DNA from: Poronia punctata
Taxonomy: Eukaryota > Ascomycota > Sordariomycetes > Xylariales > Xylariaceae
Direction of reading: 5' to 3'
Assembly (NCBI GenBank): GCA_022579005.1
Contig: MU401462.1
Location: forward strand, 62,001 to 126,000
Length of the DNA: 64,000 nt
The first letter of the stretch is position 1. Each line of letters starts with the position of its first letter. The notes below the pieces were generated by a model, which was not told where the DNA came from, did no database searches, and saw only the letters and a list, made by a program, of their open reading frames with translations. Below, in pieces: positions 49,005-61,082 of this stretch. The position numbers and the translations under genes are program-made.

Positions 49005-49726
49005 ACGGCGCGAGCATAATGAAGTTGGTGTGGCTATTATTACCCGTCAGGTCGCACTAGTCGTCCCCCTTGTCCGTTTGTGTTAGATACGCGCGCCTTG
49101 CCTTTCGGTTTATAGAGATAGAGATATCCGTCTGGCCTTGGGGGTCGATCGCTCTTTTACATTTCCATTTTTTTATCAACTGAAGGATGCGGCGGGCGGA
49201 CTTCGGTCATATACCCTACCTTTACGTCTTTTAGACTTAATTCAATAAAGAAAGTAAAATAAACCTGGTGTCTTTTGTTCATGGGTGAAACTTGGTCAAC
49301 TTTGAATGCAGGTACCGGTAGTCTAGTAGCGTGGATTCTGGGGGGTTTGACCACGTGACATCATATACGGTAATATCATAAACTTGCAACTAGAGCTCTG
49401 GAGGTTAATTATTAAAATTGTAGGAGTCTATCTAGGCCAGGCTGACCAGCTCATCCAGTTAACTGGCCCACTTGTCGAGGTTAGCAGCCTTTTTATGGAT
49501 GGTTGAATATCTCACCTCCGAACTCATTACGTCCTCTACTTCCCTGAGTTCCGTCTGACGCGATTAGGTACGTTCTAGGATTACCTAGTGACACTATCTA
49601 GTCGTGCCTATACAAAAGGCACAACACACCGTCCGCCCCATTGCTGGTCTGACGGAATAAAAACTGGTTGCCGACATTTTGACTAAAAACGGGTTCCGCC
49701 AAGGAAGGGTAGGGGAACTGGATAAA
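49005..49726. other. Intergenic: pma-1 3' flank and DCAF4-like promoter
   Basis: About 720 bp between two plus-strand genes. No gene seen. Confidence 0.5.
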
Positions 49727-51845
49727 ATGGATATCCCGGGTTTTTATTACGGTGTGTATTGCTGTCACCTCCATAGGTTGATGCATTACGAGGCGGACTG
49801 GCTGACTGACACAACGCGGCATCCTCCTCGGAAACTCAGACGCGGAGAAGAAAAGATACTTCAAGATTGAGGCCAGCAGCACGGCACCCTCATCTGCGTC
49901 ATGGGCGGCGAAAAATGTCAAGAAGCGGAAAGTCCAAGACGCCGCGGCTGAAGATGCCCAAAGGCGGACGCACCTGGCTTCTAGTCGGATTAGACGTGCC
50001 GGGGCGCTGCTCAACGAGCCCTTGTCCGGCGGCTTCTACGCTAGGGAATACGGAGGTGCGACGACAGACTTGCAGGCGAGATGGTTCGCGCAGGGTCTGG
50101 AATTTGCCGGATCACCGCCTCTGTTCGCTGAGGAATTCGCTGGTGCTGGTGCTGGCGCTGGCGCTGGCGCTGGCGCCGGTGCCGGGACGGTCTTGCCCGG
50201 TTGTATGTATGTGGGCGCGCAAGAGGATAAGCCTGGGCTGTGTACTGTTCACTCTTGTAGGTTTGTCCCTTCATTTCGTCGTCCCATGCGTCTGTCGTTG
50301 TTATGTGTTGATGCTGAAGCTGGAAATCGGGAGTTCTTCAGCACCTTATCTCGGAGCCGGCGTCCCTCTTACTCGTGGAGCTGGTCTGCACTCTACGTAC
50401 ATTGCTCGTAATAAGTTGAACCAGTACGTATTCTTGTCTCTTTTTCTTGTGTGCCGGTAGTTATTTATCCCAAAAAAAAAAACCCTTTTGTCACAATATC
50501 GATCGATGCGGTTTAACATTATTAGTATCGACCAGGGCATCCTGGAGAATAACTACAGATTACCATCGCCATTCTTCCCATACATCGAAGCGACGCCGCC
50601 CGTAGCACAGATGGTCACGGATATCAAGTATCACAAACAGAAGAATCTGATGCTATTCACCACGAGCAACAGACGTAGCGCTCTAGTCTCATACAGGATC
50701 ACGCTTAACGGTGACGAGGACCCTCGGCGGCCTAGCTGGCTTCTCCCAACAGATATGAGGTGCATGTGACTTATCCTACCTCCCTCCGCCTTTCCCACCA
50801 TCACCTTCCCACGTCACGTCGGCTTGACGGGAAAGAAAAAAAAAAAAAAAAAAGCCACCACCAAACTATTTTAAACCAGCTTACTAACAATCGAGCCCTC
50901 TTAGCCAGCGCCATCACCAGTTTCGGAGATCCCAACATGGAAGGCTACACCGTCGTCCCCGCGCCCCCGGCCTCACCACACATATGCGCAATAGGCACAA
51001 ACAAAGGCATCAGCTTCCTAGACGGGACCCGCCCCCATCTCCTAACACCAAAGCAAGAATCCCTCCAAAGCGTCTTCGCCCTAGACTATCAGAAGAGCGG
51101 TAGCGGTAGCGGTAGCGGTAGCGGTAGCGGGAACATCTGGCGGTTCGGCGGCCGAGGCCGCACTCTCGTCAACGCCGATATCCGCGAGCCGGCCACGGAA
51201 TGGACGTATCTCAATCTCCCGTGTGCTGGCATCACGCACATCAGATGTCTCGAGCACAGCGAACAACAAGTCCTCGTCGCCGGATTAGAGAATCATCTCG
51301 GTATCTACGACTTACGATTCGCGCGTCTGCGGCGCAGAGAGGAGGAGGAGGAGGATATTCGCGTAGATACATCTAACTACAGCTTCAGGTCCGGGTCCGG
51401 GTCCGGGTCCAGGGGCAAGGGAAAAGGAAAAGGAAAAGGAAAAGGAAAGGACCGATCCCAGCAGAGGAAGAAGAAAAACGCCGGCACGGAAGAACAGCCC
51501 ATCATCCGCTTCGAGAAATACCGCAACCAAGCAGATATGCATATAGGCTTCGCATACGATTCCGAGACGGGCATCGTAGCCGCCGCTCATGATAATAATG
51601 ATGGTTATGGCGATGATGACGATGACGGGACCTTGGGTCTTTACTCTGCGCGTACGGGCTCGCAGTTACGACTTTGTCGCGGGTTCGCTTCTACTTCTAT
51701 TATACGCTGTGCGCAGTTTCAGACTTTCCCTGGCGATGTCTCGCCTTCGCTTTTTGTTGGTGCGGCGGCGCGTCGGGGACATGGCCATGTTACTGTTCTT
51801 TCTGTTAATGCTGGTGCGGTTGAGGAGGATGAAGTGGAGATATAG
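49727..51845 (+). CDS. DCAF4-like WD40 protein
   Basis: Five exons, 49727-49751, 49840-50256, 50342-50423, 50526-50759 and 50909-51845, encode 564 aa. The N-terminus MDIPGFYYDAEKKRYFKI is the hallmark of DCAF4/WDR21 proteins, proposed substrate receptors of CUL4-DDB1 ubiquitin ligases. Exon 1 is 25 nt and ends inside that motif. Exon 3 (82 nt) reads SPYLGAGVPLTRGAGLHSTYIARNKLNH across its junctions; the splice choice TTCTTCAG at 50341 and donor GTACGT at 50424 keep phase. C-terminal blades follow: HICAIGTNKGISFLD, RTLVNADIREPATEW, ITHIRCLEHSEQQVLVAGLENHLGIYDLR and a GIVAAAHDNNDG region. Three low-complexity inserts, (GA)n, (SG)n and (GK)n, come from hexanucleotide repeats. The end DEVEI looks complete. 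Exon 2-3 and 4-5 junctions are less certain than the rest. Confidence 0.78.
51098..51130 (+). repeat. Coding (GGTAGC)n hexanucleotide array
   Basis: About five tandem GGTAGC units encode Ser-Gly repeats inside the DCAF4-like gene. A similar (GGGTCC)n array lies at 51391-51410 and (GGAAAA)n at 51420-51450. Confidence 0.8.
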
Positions 51846-52449
51846 GGGAAAGGGGAAGGGAGGCTGTTGTATCGGAGTTGCGCGAGGATCGATGATAGAC
51901 GGTGAGTTTCTGTCGGTCTGTCTCTAATGGTGTTGTACGCGGGGAAAATGCCTCGAGGATAATTCCTGGTAATTTTGGTGGCTACCTATCTATATCAGGA
52001 AAGGTGGGATAGGGGAAGCAGCACTCATGATTTATGGCTGTACGCTTCCCTACTTGTATACACAGATAGGTAGACTATAACAGGGCACGGCTCAAGACGA
52101 AACGAAATGTAACAATATCTTGGAAGTGATATATCTATCTGACCTAGTCTGTGACCCTGTGTCTCTTACGCGCCCCTTTCGAGGCATCTACTGTAATATA
52201 CTCTTTTCGCTCCTTTGCAATCACGGAGTACACCCCCCCCTGCATTGATGCAAGGTAACCTCTACCTGCGGGTACTCTATGCTTTCCTCTCTCTCCCCAG
52301 AAATCTATACTGTAGGATTATATGGATGTATGAATGCATGAAATCAAGTCTATGCAATGCGCGCCATGTAAAGCAATTCATGATACGTATGTTTCGCCCC
52401 GTCAATCCAAAACGCCTTGTCCCATCACAGTTTCTCGCTTCCAAACTAA
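51846..52449. other. Convergent 3' flanks of DCAF4-like and bZIP genes
   Basis: About 600 bp between facing stop codons. No gene seen. Confidence 0.5.
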
Positions 52450-54911
52450 CTAGTCCCTCACCAGCCCAGGATCCCCATTTGGGGGCGTAGGAACGTCACT
52501 CTTGAGATTATACGTACCCCTGAGTGAGGGAAACGCAACGTCGAAGGCGGGCCCAAGTGTCCAGTTCTCCGCTCTGCACATGTGGCGGCGGAAGACGGGG
52601 TTGATAATAATCTCGCCGTCTGGGCTCTCTAACAACGTGTCCGTGTCGTCGTAGGGCCAGTTAAGGGATAATGTTGTCGTGTAGGGAATGAAAAAGTTAT
52701 CAAAGAGGTAATGTGTCGGGTTATATTCGTGCACGAGCTTCTCCCGCATGGCGGGGAAGGGGAGGTGGTCGATCCACACGGGGTGTGGGATGCTGAACTG
52801 TGCGGGCACCGGACGGGCAAAGGGCGGGGTGAGATCGTAGTTCTCCTCAGTCGGGCTGATTTGCCATCGCATGATCATGAACATGACATATAATACCGCG
52901 ATTCTCTCCGGTAGCCGGGATATGGCGGGGAAAGTCGTCAGAATATCCGTAAAGACTTTGGACAATGGATGTGCGTAAATGCTGTTGGCGGGGTTGAGTA
53001 GCGAAGATATCGAGGGATACCTTGGGCCTACAATCTCTTGAGGTGGTACGCCCTCGGCCACACGTTGGCGACGCTCCTGTAGAAAGTCTAGGAGAACACC
53101 GTCAAGGGGACAGGTCGGTTCGGAATGTTTCACGAGATTATCGACACCCACAAAGTATGAAAGTGCCGGGTTCGACGGGTCGTGCGCGTACTGTACACGT
53201 TGTGGTAGGCCTTGCTCTTGTCGCCGATGTGCCTGCTGTGCCTGCTGTTGAGGTAAGACTGGAAGCCCGGCAGGGTTCATATTATTGTGCTGGTTAGTAC
53301 GTATATGGGCTGACCAGTCGTGCTTCATGGGCAAGTGGTGATACTCGGGCGAGTCTTGCGCGCCGTTGATACCAGTCTGCATGCGGTGTATACGTTGCGA
53401 GGGGTCAAGAAGAAAGCTCAGTCTGTGCTGTTCACCCCCTCCCAGGTATGAATCTTGGGTGCGGCGGTCATGTCGCTGATTTGGTACCTTGTTCTGAGGG
53501 TCCATCTGATGGCTGGTTTGCTGAGGATACGAGTTCGAAGGTATTGATGACTGAGCAGACCAGGGCGATCCCGCATCCCGAACCGGCGAGGTGGCGCCCA
53601 CGGTGGCCGGATTGCTGTGTGCCGGGTAAACTGAGGGCTGCCGAGGTGCTTGGGTTTCGGGTTGTCGCTGTTGGCTCGACTGTAGTTGCGTAGGACCAAA
53701 TATTCGAACCGGAGAGGGTTCAACACTACCAGCTGCAAACGATCAGCTACGTACAGGCAGACATACAAAGGAGAGAAAATGAGAGTGGCGTAGTAGTAAA
53801 AGGCCGACTTACTCATTGGGTGGTTGGATATGATGGGTTGGAGCATGGCCACAATGGAGGCCATGCGATTCTTCAACTCTGCATTTTCAGCTTCGACGGC
53901 CTCTTTTTGGCGGACAACTTTCTGAAGTTCCTGGTATGGCTGTTGGGAAGTCAATTCGCGAATGCGATTCTCAAGACTTTCGATTTGATTCTTAGTCCGT
54001 TCACGTATAGCTCGTTGTGCTTCCCTATCTAGTTCGGTGTTAGACCCGGCTAGTTATTCGACTGTTGATGTCGCTCTCGTCACCCTGATCTTTCCTCTAG
54101 CCATCATCGCAACCACGCCAAACGAAAAAAACAAAACAACGCGCGCAAATGGCCTCCAATAAAAAGGTACCAAATTCGTAAGAACACAATGCTACCCAAC
54201 GATACCGTACAAATTGAGATGGGTAGGAAGAGGATGGGGGAGACAAAGAGAAAGCAATCAATAGAACGTACCATTTGCTCGTTTCTTAGCCAACTGCTCG
54301 GGTGTCAGGTTGGCGACGCCTCTGGACCCAGGACCAGTGCGCCGCTTTTTATTGCGCTGATCTGGGGGTAAGCTGGAGCCATTGTCGCGAGAAGCCGGCT
54401 GGGAAGTAGTTGATTCTGGTGATGGGAGGTCGCCATCAAGCGACAAAGATGGACCGCGCTTATACACGTTCGGGCTCGCTGCAGCAGAAGCTGAAGCAAC
54501 GGAAGACGGAGGGTTGGGGTGGGCCGGCAGCGATTCTGGCGACGGTTGGTATTCCGTCCCAGCCCCTATCCCGGATCCGGTCTCGTTCCCGGGTCCGGTT
54601 CTACCACTAGATCTAGGCCCGGTAGTGGAAGAAGTAGCGGCGGTAGTAGCCGTGGGCCCAGCCGGTTCAAGCCGAGGGAAGCCGGTCTCGGCGGTCCTGC
54701 TAGTGGGGTTGGAGACGGGTGCGTTGATACCAGATGATACTGCGGATGTGTGTGCGGGGGCAAGAATAGGAGCAGAAGCAACAGTAGATCTCTGGCCAGG
54801 TGCTACTGGGATCAGAGTGGGAGTATGGATATGAACGGGAATTGGGACACGGTCAATAGAACGCGGAATCGAACCGTCGACGGAGCTTGACGACGGCGTC
54901 GAAGGAAGCAT
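52450..54911 (-). CDS. bZIP transcription factor with DUF3425 domain
   Basis: Three minus-strand exons, 54911-54272, 54028-53813 and 53732-52450, encode 712 aa. Residues 1-200 are Ser/Pro/Thr/Gly-rich with a KKRRTG nuclear-type patch. The basic region KKRANDREAQRAIRERTKNQ (about 208-227) is split by intron 1 after RAN. A leucine zipper follows (IESLENRIREL, then LQKVVRQKEAVEAENAELKNRM). The middle is Gln-rich. The C-terminal DUF3425 domain (about residues 490-700) has FSIPHPVWIDHLPFPAMREKL, TTTLSLNWPYDDTDTLLESP and ENWTLGPAFDVAFPSL. This combination is a fungal-specific regulator family, mostly uncharacterised; some members act in stress or secondary metabolism. Introns are GTACGT...CTAG and GTAAGT...GCAG. 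Target genes unknown. Confidence 0.88.
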
Positions 54912-55406
54912 AGTATTGCTTATAAACGCTGATTATATAAGGCGGGGGTGTGGAAACCCCGGGTTCCCCGATTCCTACATACCACTGTTATTATTACTTT
55001 CACTGTTGAAATATCGCGTTTTCCAGTATTCCGTCGCCAGTACGGTATGTAATGCAGGCAGGGCCTTTATCGTTTTGCAGGCCGGGGGGGGTACCGACAT
55101 GGTTGTCGTAGACCGCAATCTGCCTCCCATGCCACCGGATGCCGGATGCCGGCTGCCGTGTGCCGCGTGTGCCTTAATGCAAACGAGAGACGCGTGTGGC
55201 ACCATGTCTGGGGTTTGAAGACTGGGGGAAACTAGGGGTATAGTGAAAACGGGGGGGGGGGGGGGGGGGGGGCCGAACCTTTGGGAAACCCAACCGCGGG
55301 TTTTTTTTCGTTCCGGCGGTTGGGAAAAAAAAAAGGAGGGTTGAGGTGGTACCAAAAATAAAAGGGANNNNNNNNNNGCCCCCGCCCCCCCCCCCCCCCC
55401 CCCCCG

Positions 55407-55443
<37 letters not shown>

Positions 55444-56812
55444 CCCCCCCCCCCCCCCCCCCCCCGACGAACCTGATGGATACCACACGGCTGATTCTTT
55501 TTCGATCCGGCGGATGGGATAAAAAGCTGGTCGCTTTCGCTGGTACCGAACTTGAAAGCGTACCTACTTGTTGTTCGTCGCACAAACTGGAGTCACTCTG
55601 GCGTTTGGGCCGACATTTGATGGATCAGGTTGTGTTTAACTGGCTAATTTGGATTCAGTCTCCAGCATCGATAAAATTTCCTGACCGTGAGTGGAGCACG
55701 TTCGAGTCGCTGGCAACCAATAGAGAAAATGCCAATGATTCGTGCGCTTTCCTCCAATGTAGACTAGGTAAACCCCTTCCGCCCCCCCCCCAACACGGCG
55801 GACTTTACAAGGGGCCAAGTCATAAAATGAAGAGAAAATATACGTGCACAACTACAGCAGCTGAAAAGGTACAGGCAGGGGCTTACAACTAAAACAAAAA
55901 TAACAGCGTTGTTAAATCCGCCTTGCATTATTTATTAGGAAACACATTTGATCAATAGGTAAGTAACTTGACTGTTGTGCCGGTAGGCCGGCACTGCCGG
56001 GTAAGTCAACCAAATCGTCATCCGCCTTCTCTTGTACAATACCGATCCCGCTGGTTTCATACAGGCCTCTATTAACAGAGGCGTTTTCTTCCATACAGAG
56101 GATCGTTTTGTCTCCGTGGTCTGTTACTATTGCTGTTGCTGCCGGCACCTACTCGTAGATTCTACATGTATGTGGGGGTTATAACGGATGATAAACCACA
56201 CTACAGCCATTATGAGCCCAATCCCAAAAACGCCAGCACCTACTCGTACACCACTCCGACAGGCGACAGAGTTGAAGATCTTGTGGGAAGCCTCGGTGTA
56301 AGGGAAGGACCTGTAGGCGCTTGGATATAGCTTGTTGTTGGGGTAACATCGAAGACCCGATCCTTTATCGTCGGTGGTGTAGAAACGAGTTATACGAGTG
56401 TCTCGCTACCCCTATGTCAGATTCTCTGGCCTCACAATATGGTCTGTATCCATTTTCTGTTCACGTAGGTTAGATAATTAATGTCATGCTAACATGAGAT
56501 TCTCACCTGGCCCGCCTAACTGTTCTTGCATGAATTACAAAGCTGGAACGGTCCACAGTGTATTTTGTATGTATCCCTTAACAGCTATCGCTCCTAGTTC
56601 CCGGCCAGAAGTAGAACAGTACATATTAATCATGCCCGGGTGGTAGTGTGACAATACAACCCTAGGCAGGCGCATTACCGGTATGTAGCTTCTATGCATA
56701 AACCATGACCCGTACGGGCATCCTCCTCCCAGCAGGGTTCACACAACCCTTGCCTCGTCATAGATAGATATCTTTCGTTTTCCTACATATCTGCTAATCC
56801 CAAGCGTGACCA
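54912..56812. other. Intergenic region, bZIP promoter side, containing assembly gap 2
   Basis: About 1.9 kb. Apart from the gap artefact at 55251-55465 it holds unique sequence with TAGG words and no recognisable gene. Gly-rich open frames across 54975-55585 are produced by the homopolymer artefact. Confidence 0.5.
55251..55465. other. Assembly gap 2 with artefactual homopolymer flanks
   Basis: A 22-base G run (55251-55272), about 95 bp, ten N (55368-55377), then a C run broken by single G bases (to 55465). The 95 bp left of the N is a corrupted copy of the unique sequence right of the C run (from 55466). TTCGTTCCGGCGGTTGGGA pairs with TTCGATCCGGCGGATGGGA, and GGTACC occurs at the matching place in both. 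The contigs therefore overlap. Confidence 0.85.
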
Positions 56813-59800
56813 TTAGTCGGCGGATGCCCGGGCCAATGCTTCGAGCAGATGCGGGGGGAATCTATATCGGAGTTGACTGGTGTACGTTGTCAAATCCATG
56901 CTGATCTGCTTGAGACCGTCGCACATCATTTTCCGCGACCCTTCGTTACCGCTGAACTGTCCGCTCATGAGCCGCTCGCGTTGTCGAACGCAGCACGTGA
57001 TGGTCCATGTAAGCAGGTTGGGCACATTGATAGCGACAGTCTGCGAAAGGGCCGAGAATTTAGATGCATAGTGGCGAACCTTGGCTGCATCGCCGTTCGC
57101 GTCTAGCGGCAAAATCTCGAGCGCGCGGATTTTCTAAACAGACATTTGTCAATACATGATCATTCACAGAGGGTTTAAGAAAGGGTGAGCGAGGTTGGGA
57201 CTTACATCAAGTGATTCCGGCCATTGACCCGTTTCCACAAGACCCTTGATTTCGCTCATCTGCAAGAGAAGGTGACAGGCAATTCGGTTTTGGCTCTCAA
57301 TCTTGGTCGAGAACATGGCATCTTGCTCATACATGTACATCATCGTATTCGCGAGGCGGACCGGATCGTCGATCGATGCAAGACTGAGACTATTCTCGCC
57401 CTGCACCTCGCGCTCATTGCCGGTGGCACGTGGCTTTACCGGCATGAGACGCATGGGATCTTCGCCAATCTCCAATGAGATGGCTTCGCTCAAGGCACGA
57501 CTAACAATCGTGACAACGCTATCGTAGTCACCGGCAAGATGGTAGAGAAGCACGGCGTCCGTCGTTCGGCCGTTGTCGTCGGCAAACCGGGCAGCCTGCA
57601 GAGTGACTGTTCTAACGAATTCGTCCTCCTCTCGTAGACCCATGAGCGGTCCGCGTTCCTCGATCAATCCGGTGATGCGACGTCCATCAGGTCTGATGTC
57701 GCCAATCAACTTGCTAAATTCTCGGCTCTCCAACACCAGCTCCCGTAGGGCTACATGGCAGAGCTCGGCCTGCTGTCGCCCGGCTTCACCACTTAGGTCA
57801 GCGTTGAGGCAGATCAGAGTGAGGTAATCCACCGCCGCAGCCACATCGGCAGCTCGGAAGTCCCTGGTGTAGTATCCCAACATCCGGCCAAAGCTGATCT
57901 GCGGCTTCGAACGGGTGTCGTATGACAAGAGCGTTTCATTCGTCGTCCACGGGTCGGATGGCCGGAGTAGGCCGTAGTATTCGAGGCCAATGCCAAAATG
58001 GATAGCGTCCACGTAGGAAAAGTTGTATAGATAAGATACAGCCTGTTCAAACATGCCGGCAAGAACCTGCAGATAGAAGAACATGGCAAATGTTCCGTTG
58101 TGATCTTCGCTTGGATTCTTGGGGAAGTGCTTCAGTCCAATCTCACGGATGCTTGTCCGGAGATCCTGCAATCCGTATGATTCAGCCGCCACTTCGGTAG
58201 CTTTATCATTCTCACGGGCCAGGTTGAATTGGAGCCAGATCCAGTCATCGATCTCTGTGTTGAGGTTTTCGAGGCTGCGATTGCTGACGTCGCAACGTCC
58301 GATCACCTTGTAGCACGCCATGCGGAAAGGATCAATCGAATTCTCGGGCGCATTACGCGCTCGCTGGTTGTATTCGTTGTTGCACCGGTCCTGCAGCTGT
58401 CGCCTTAGCCGTCTCTCGGGACTAGCGACATACTCGAGGAGGTAAGACGCGAATGTGCGGTCGATGGTTCGGAAAAGGGTGGACTGCGACTTCACGTATT
58501 GCGCCGCCTCGGTCACATGACCGGAACGTAGCAGGAAAAAGACAATGGCCCAGACAAACTCTCCCTCGTGATCCTGGAGCTCAACGTTGTCGGGTACGAG
58601 ATCTTTCCTAATGTATCGTAACCGCACGTATGCCTGGATCTTGCTGATGACGTCTGGTCGTCCGCCGAGAGCGGCTTCTCGGGGATGTTTGGCGATGAGG
58701 CTTTCTACCTCCCGGAAGAACTTCTTTTCTAGGAATCGATTTGCACCATCGAGAATCTTCTTCCGCATCTGCACCGAATTGGCCGACTTCTCGTTTATAT
58801 CGAGATAGCTATCTTTGTATTGGCGCTCTCTGGCAGTCGCATCCCCAGCGAAGGTCTCAGCATCGGGCTTCTCGCCGACGATATACATGGCGGCGTGGTA
58901 GGCGTCGACTAACTGCTGAGCATGTCTGTCGCCGGATCTGCTCTCGATATTGGAAAGCTCGTGGAGAATGGGATATGGCGTCTTCTCAAGCCGGGCAAGG
59001 TTCAGGTCTCTTACGCACTCGGCGAGCTTACCTTGCTTCTCCCTTACCAGACGGTCGTCATTGGCCGAGGACGGGGCCACCGCCGCCGCATTTCCTGTGC
59101 CATCCCCGATATCTTTGAATTCGGATTGATGAGCGCCAATCTTACTCGGGGTTCCAATCACCGACTTTTGCAGGTTTGTACGACCAAACGCACTCGCCTT
59201 CGCATTGGCGTTTACAGAGCGCGATGCCTTTGGATTTCTCCTAGACCGACCGAACCCGCCAGATGACTCTCTTCCTGAGCCGCCCAAGCCCTGGTCGCCG
59301 GGTCCCTCATCTCTGGTCTTGATCCCAAAGTGCTCGTATACCCGCTTCCTCTGGGCGTCCCACTCCATTGTGATGTTGTCTTCCAAGAAATTATCAAAGT
59401 CCTTAGCTGATCTTTCGAGGCCATCGGCAATCATACTCAATGTGGTTTTCGATTGGAGGTTGGCAAGGTAAGCATCGATGTCGATATCGGTTGTTCCAGG
59501 CGCGTGGGCAGGGCGATCCATGCGGCCTACATTCTGAGCGCTGAAAAATTTCAGGTCTTTGACAGCCGCCCCAGGGTCTACTCCCGAGGCAGCAAGCATA
59601 TACTGGGCCTTGCCATGCTTGAGGGGATCCGTCTTGGGGCCGAGTTTTCGAAGGCGCTGTCGCAAGTCACCTAAACCTAGTTGTAGGCTGGGGAGGTCTT
59701 CGAGCGGCGACTCTCCCTGGGCTTGCTTCTTGCTTTTGGCGAGGAGGCTCTCGAAGTATCCCGCCGTGTTTCCCTGCGGCAAAACATTGCCGTTCGCTGG

Positions 59801-60253
59801 AGCGGCTGCATTTTGATTCCCCCCCAGTGTCGCTCCTAGCCCAAATCCTGTAGCCTGAGGCTGGTTCTGATTTGGATTAGCCGTAGGTTGTTGTTGCTGC
59901 GTCGTATTGCTTGCCGCTCCGAATCCTTGCGATTGGGATGGCTGCGCAGTTGAAGCCCCGAAGAGCGACGAAGTACCGGTTGACTGTTGTGTATTTTGCG
60001 GCTGTTGTGTTCCGGTCGCGGTGGTAGATGACCCAAATAGGCCGGGTGTCGTGCTTGTCTGAGTCTGGGTTTGATTCTGGTTTTGTGGAGTGCCGAACAG
60101 ATTGGGCCTTTGGCCGGACTGTTGTTGCTGAGCGGCGGCAGCGAACAGGCTTGGTGTCTGCCCGGTGGTTTGTTGTTGGTTGCCCGTACTCGTGCTTCCG
60201 AAGATACTAGGCGTCTGTGAAGGCTGCTGCTGCGATTGACCGAAGATCGACAT
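56813..60253 (-). CDS. nic96: Nucleoporin Nic96/Nup93
   Basis: Two minus-strand exons, 60253-57206 and 57133-56813, encode 1122 aa. It is an inner-ring scaffold nucleoporin of the nuclear pore complex. The first 160 residues are Gln/Thr/Asn-rich with FG-type repeats (SIFG, NLFG, GLFG, SLFG, GFG). About residues 165-285 hold YFESLLAKSKKQ and LQLGLGDLRQRLRKLG, followed by a linker. The rest is the alpha-helical Nic96 domain (PF04097), with YLLEYVASPERRLRRQLQ, HLAGDYDSVVTIVSRALSEAI and a C-terminal helical block ending LEALARASAD. The FG repeats are unusual compared with yeast Nic96 but common in filamentous fungi as far as I recall. The single intron (57205-57134, GTAAGT...TTAG) is near the 3' end and in phase. 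The start gives an MSIFGQ N-terminus. Confidence 0.92.
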
Positions 60254-61082
60254 GATTAAGCAACCAATTCAGGGAAAGAAAAGCTGTTTAATCAAGTGAC
60301 GAACCTCCCTTCTGTAGAGGAGAGGGTATTGTGTGTGTGGTTCTAAAGAGATTACGACAACTTGAGAAGAGAGAGTTGTCACTCTTGGGAGGGTTTACAA
60401 CCAGGCGGAAATTTCAGGACAAGGCTGAAAGAAAACAATCAACAATCCGGACTTGTAGGAGTGGAGAGCTAGGTAGTCTAGGTGGGCCTAGTTTATCCTC
60501 GATCAGCCAATCATGTCATCACCTTGGCGCGTAATCCCCACAATAGCTGGTTGACAAAAGAATGTCATCTCCCAATCTACACGAATAACAAGCAACTACA
60601 GGACATGAAATAAAGACTCTTGCACCGATTTTTTCCTTGTAATAGAAACTGGAAAACCCCGGTGTCTCTCGGGACTAGAAAAAGCTTTCGCGGAGCCACG
60701 ACAGTAGCAGGACCTAAAAGTACCTGGTAGGTGTACGGGCCTACATGTATATTAGCGGTAACGTACCGAGAGCTGCTTGAATAGGCCCAGTGATGTCCTT
60801 TTCTTCTTGCAGTCTGTTCAATATTACTCAATATAGCAGTGGACAACGGCAACTTTTGGTATACTCATATATTAGATGTGTGTATGTCTGAGCCCATGCA
60901 CGTACCCTGACCCGTAACCCAGCTAAATACAACAGATATTCACGTCATCCATTGTCTCCGTCATCATCATCATGCGCACAATACAACGCTTTACCTTTTA
61001 GGTACAAAACAAAATGATGTGAAACTGATCGTATCCCCGGTACCTTTATATATCTAAAACAATTCATTGCCCTTTTTATTTT
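60254..61082. other. Intergenic: nic96 upstream and FGGY kinase 3' flank
   Basis: About 830 bp between two minus-strand genes. No gene seen. Confidence 0.5.

Noticed and set aside
50257..50411. Reading exon 2 of the DCAF4-like gene straight on to a stop
   Set aside because: It gives a Ser/Arg/Trp-rich tail and truncates the WD40 domain. Splicing at 50256/50342 and 50423/50526 restores a continuous protein with good splice signals.
54975..55585. Glycine-rich open frames on the minus strand across the N gap
   Set aside because: Their poly-Gly comes from the artefactual G/C homopolymers and they pass through ten N.
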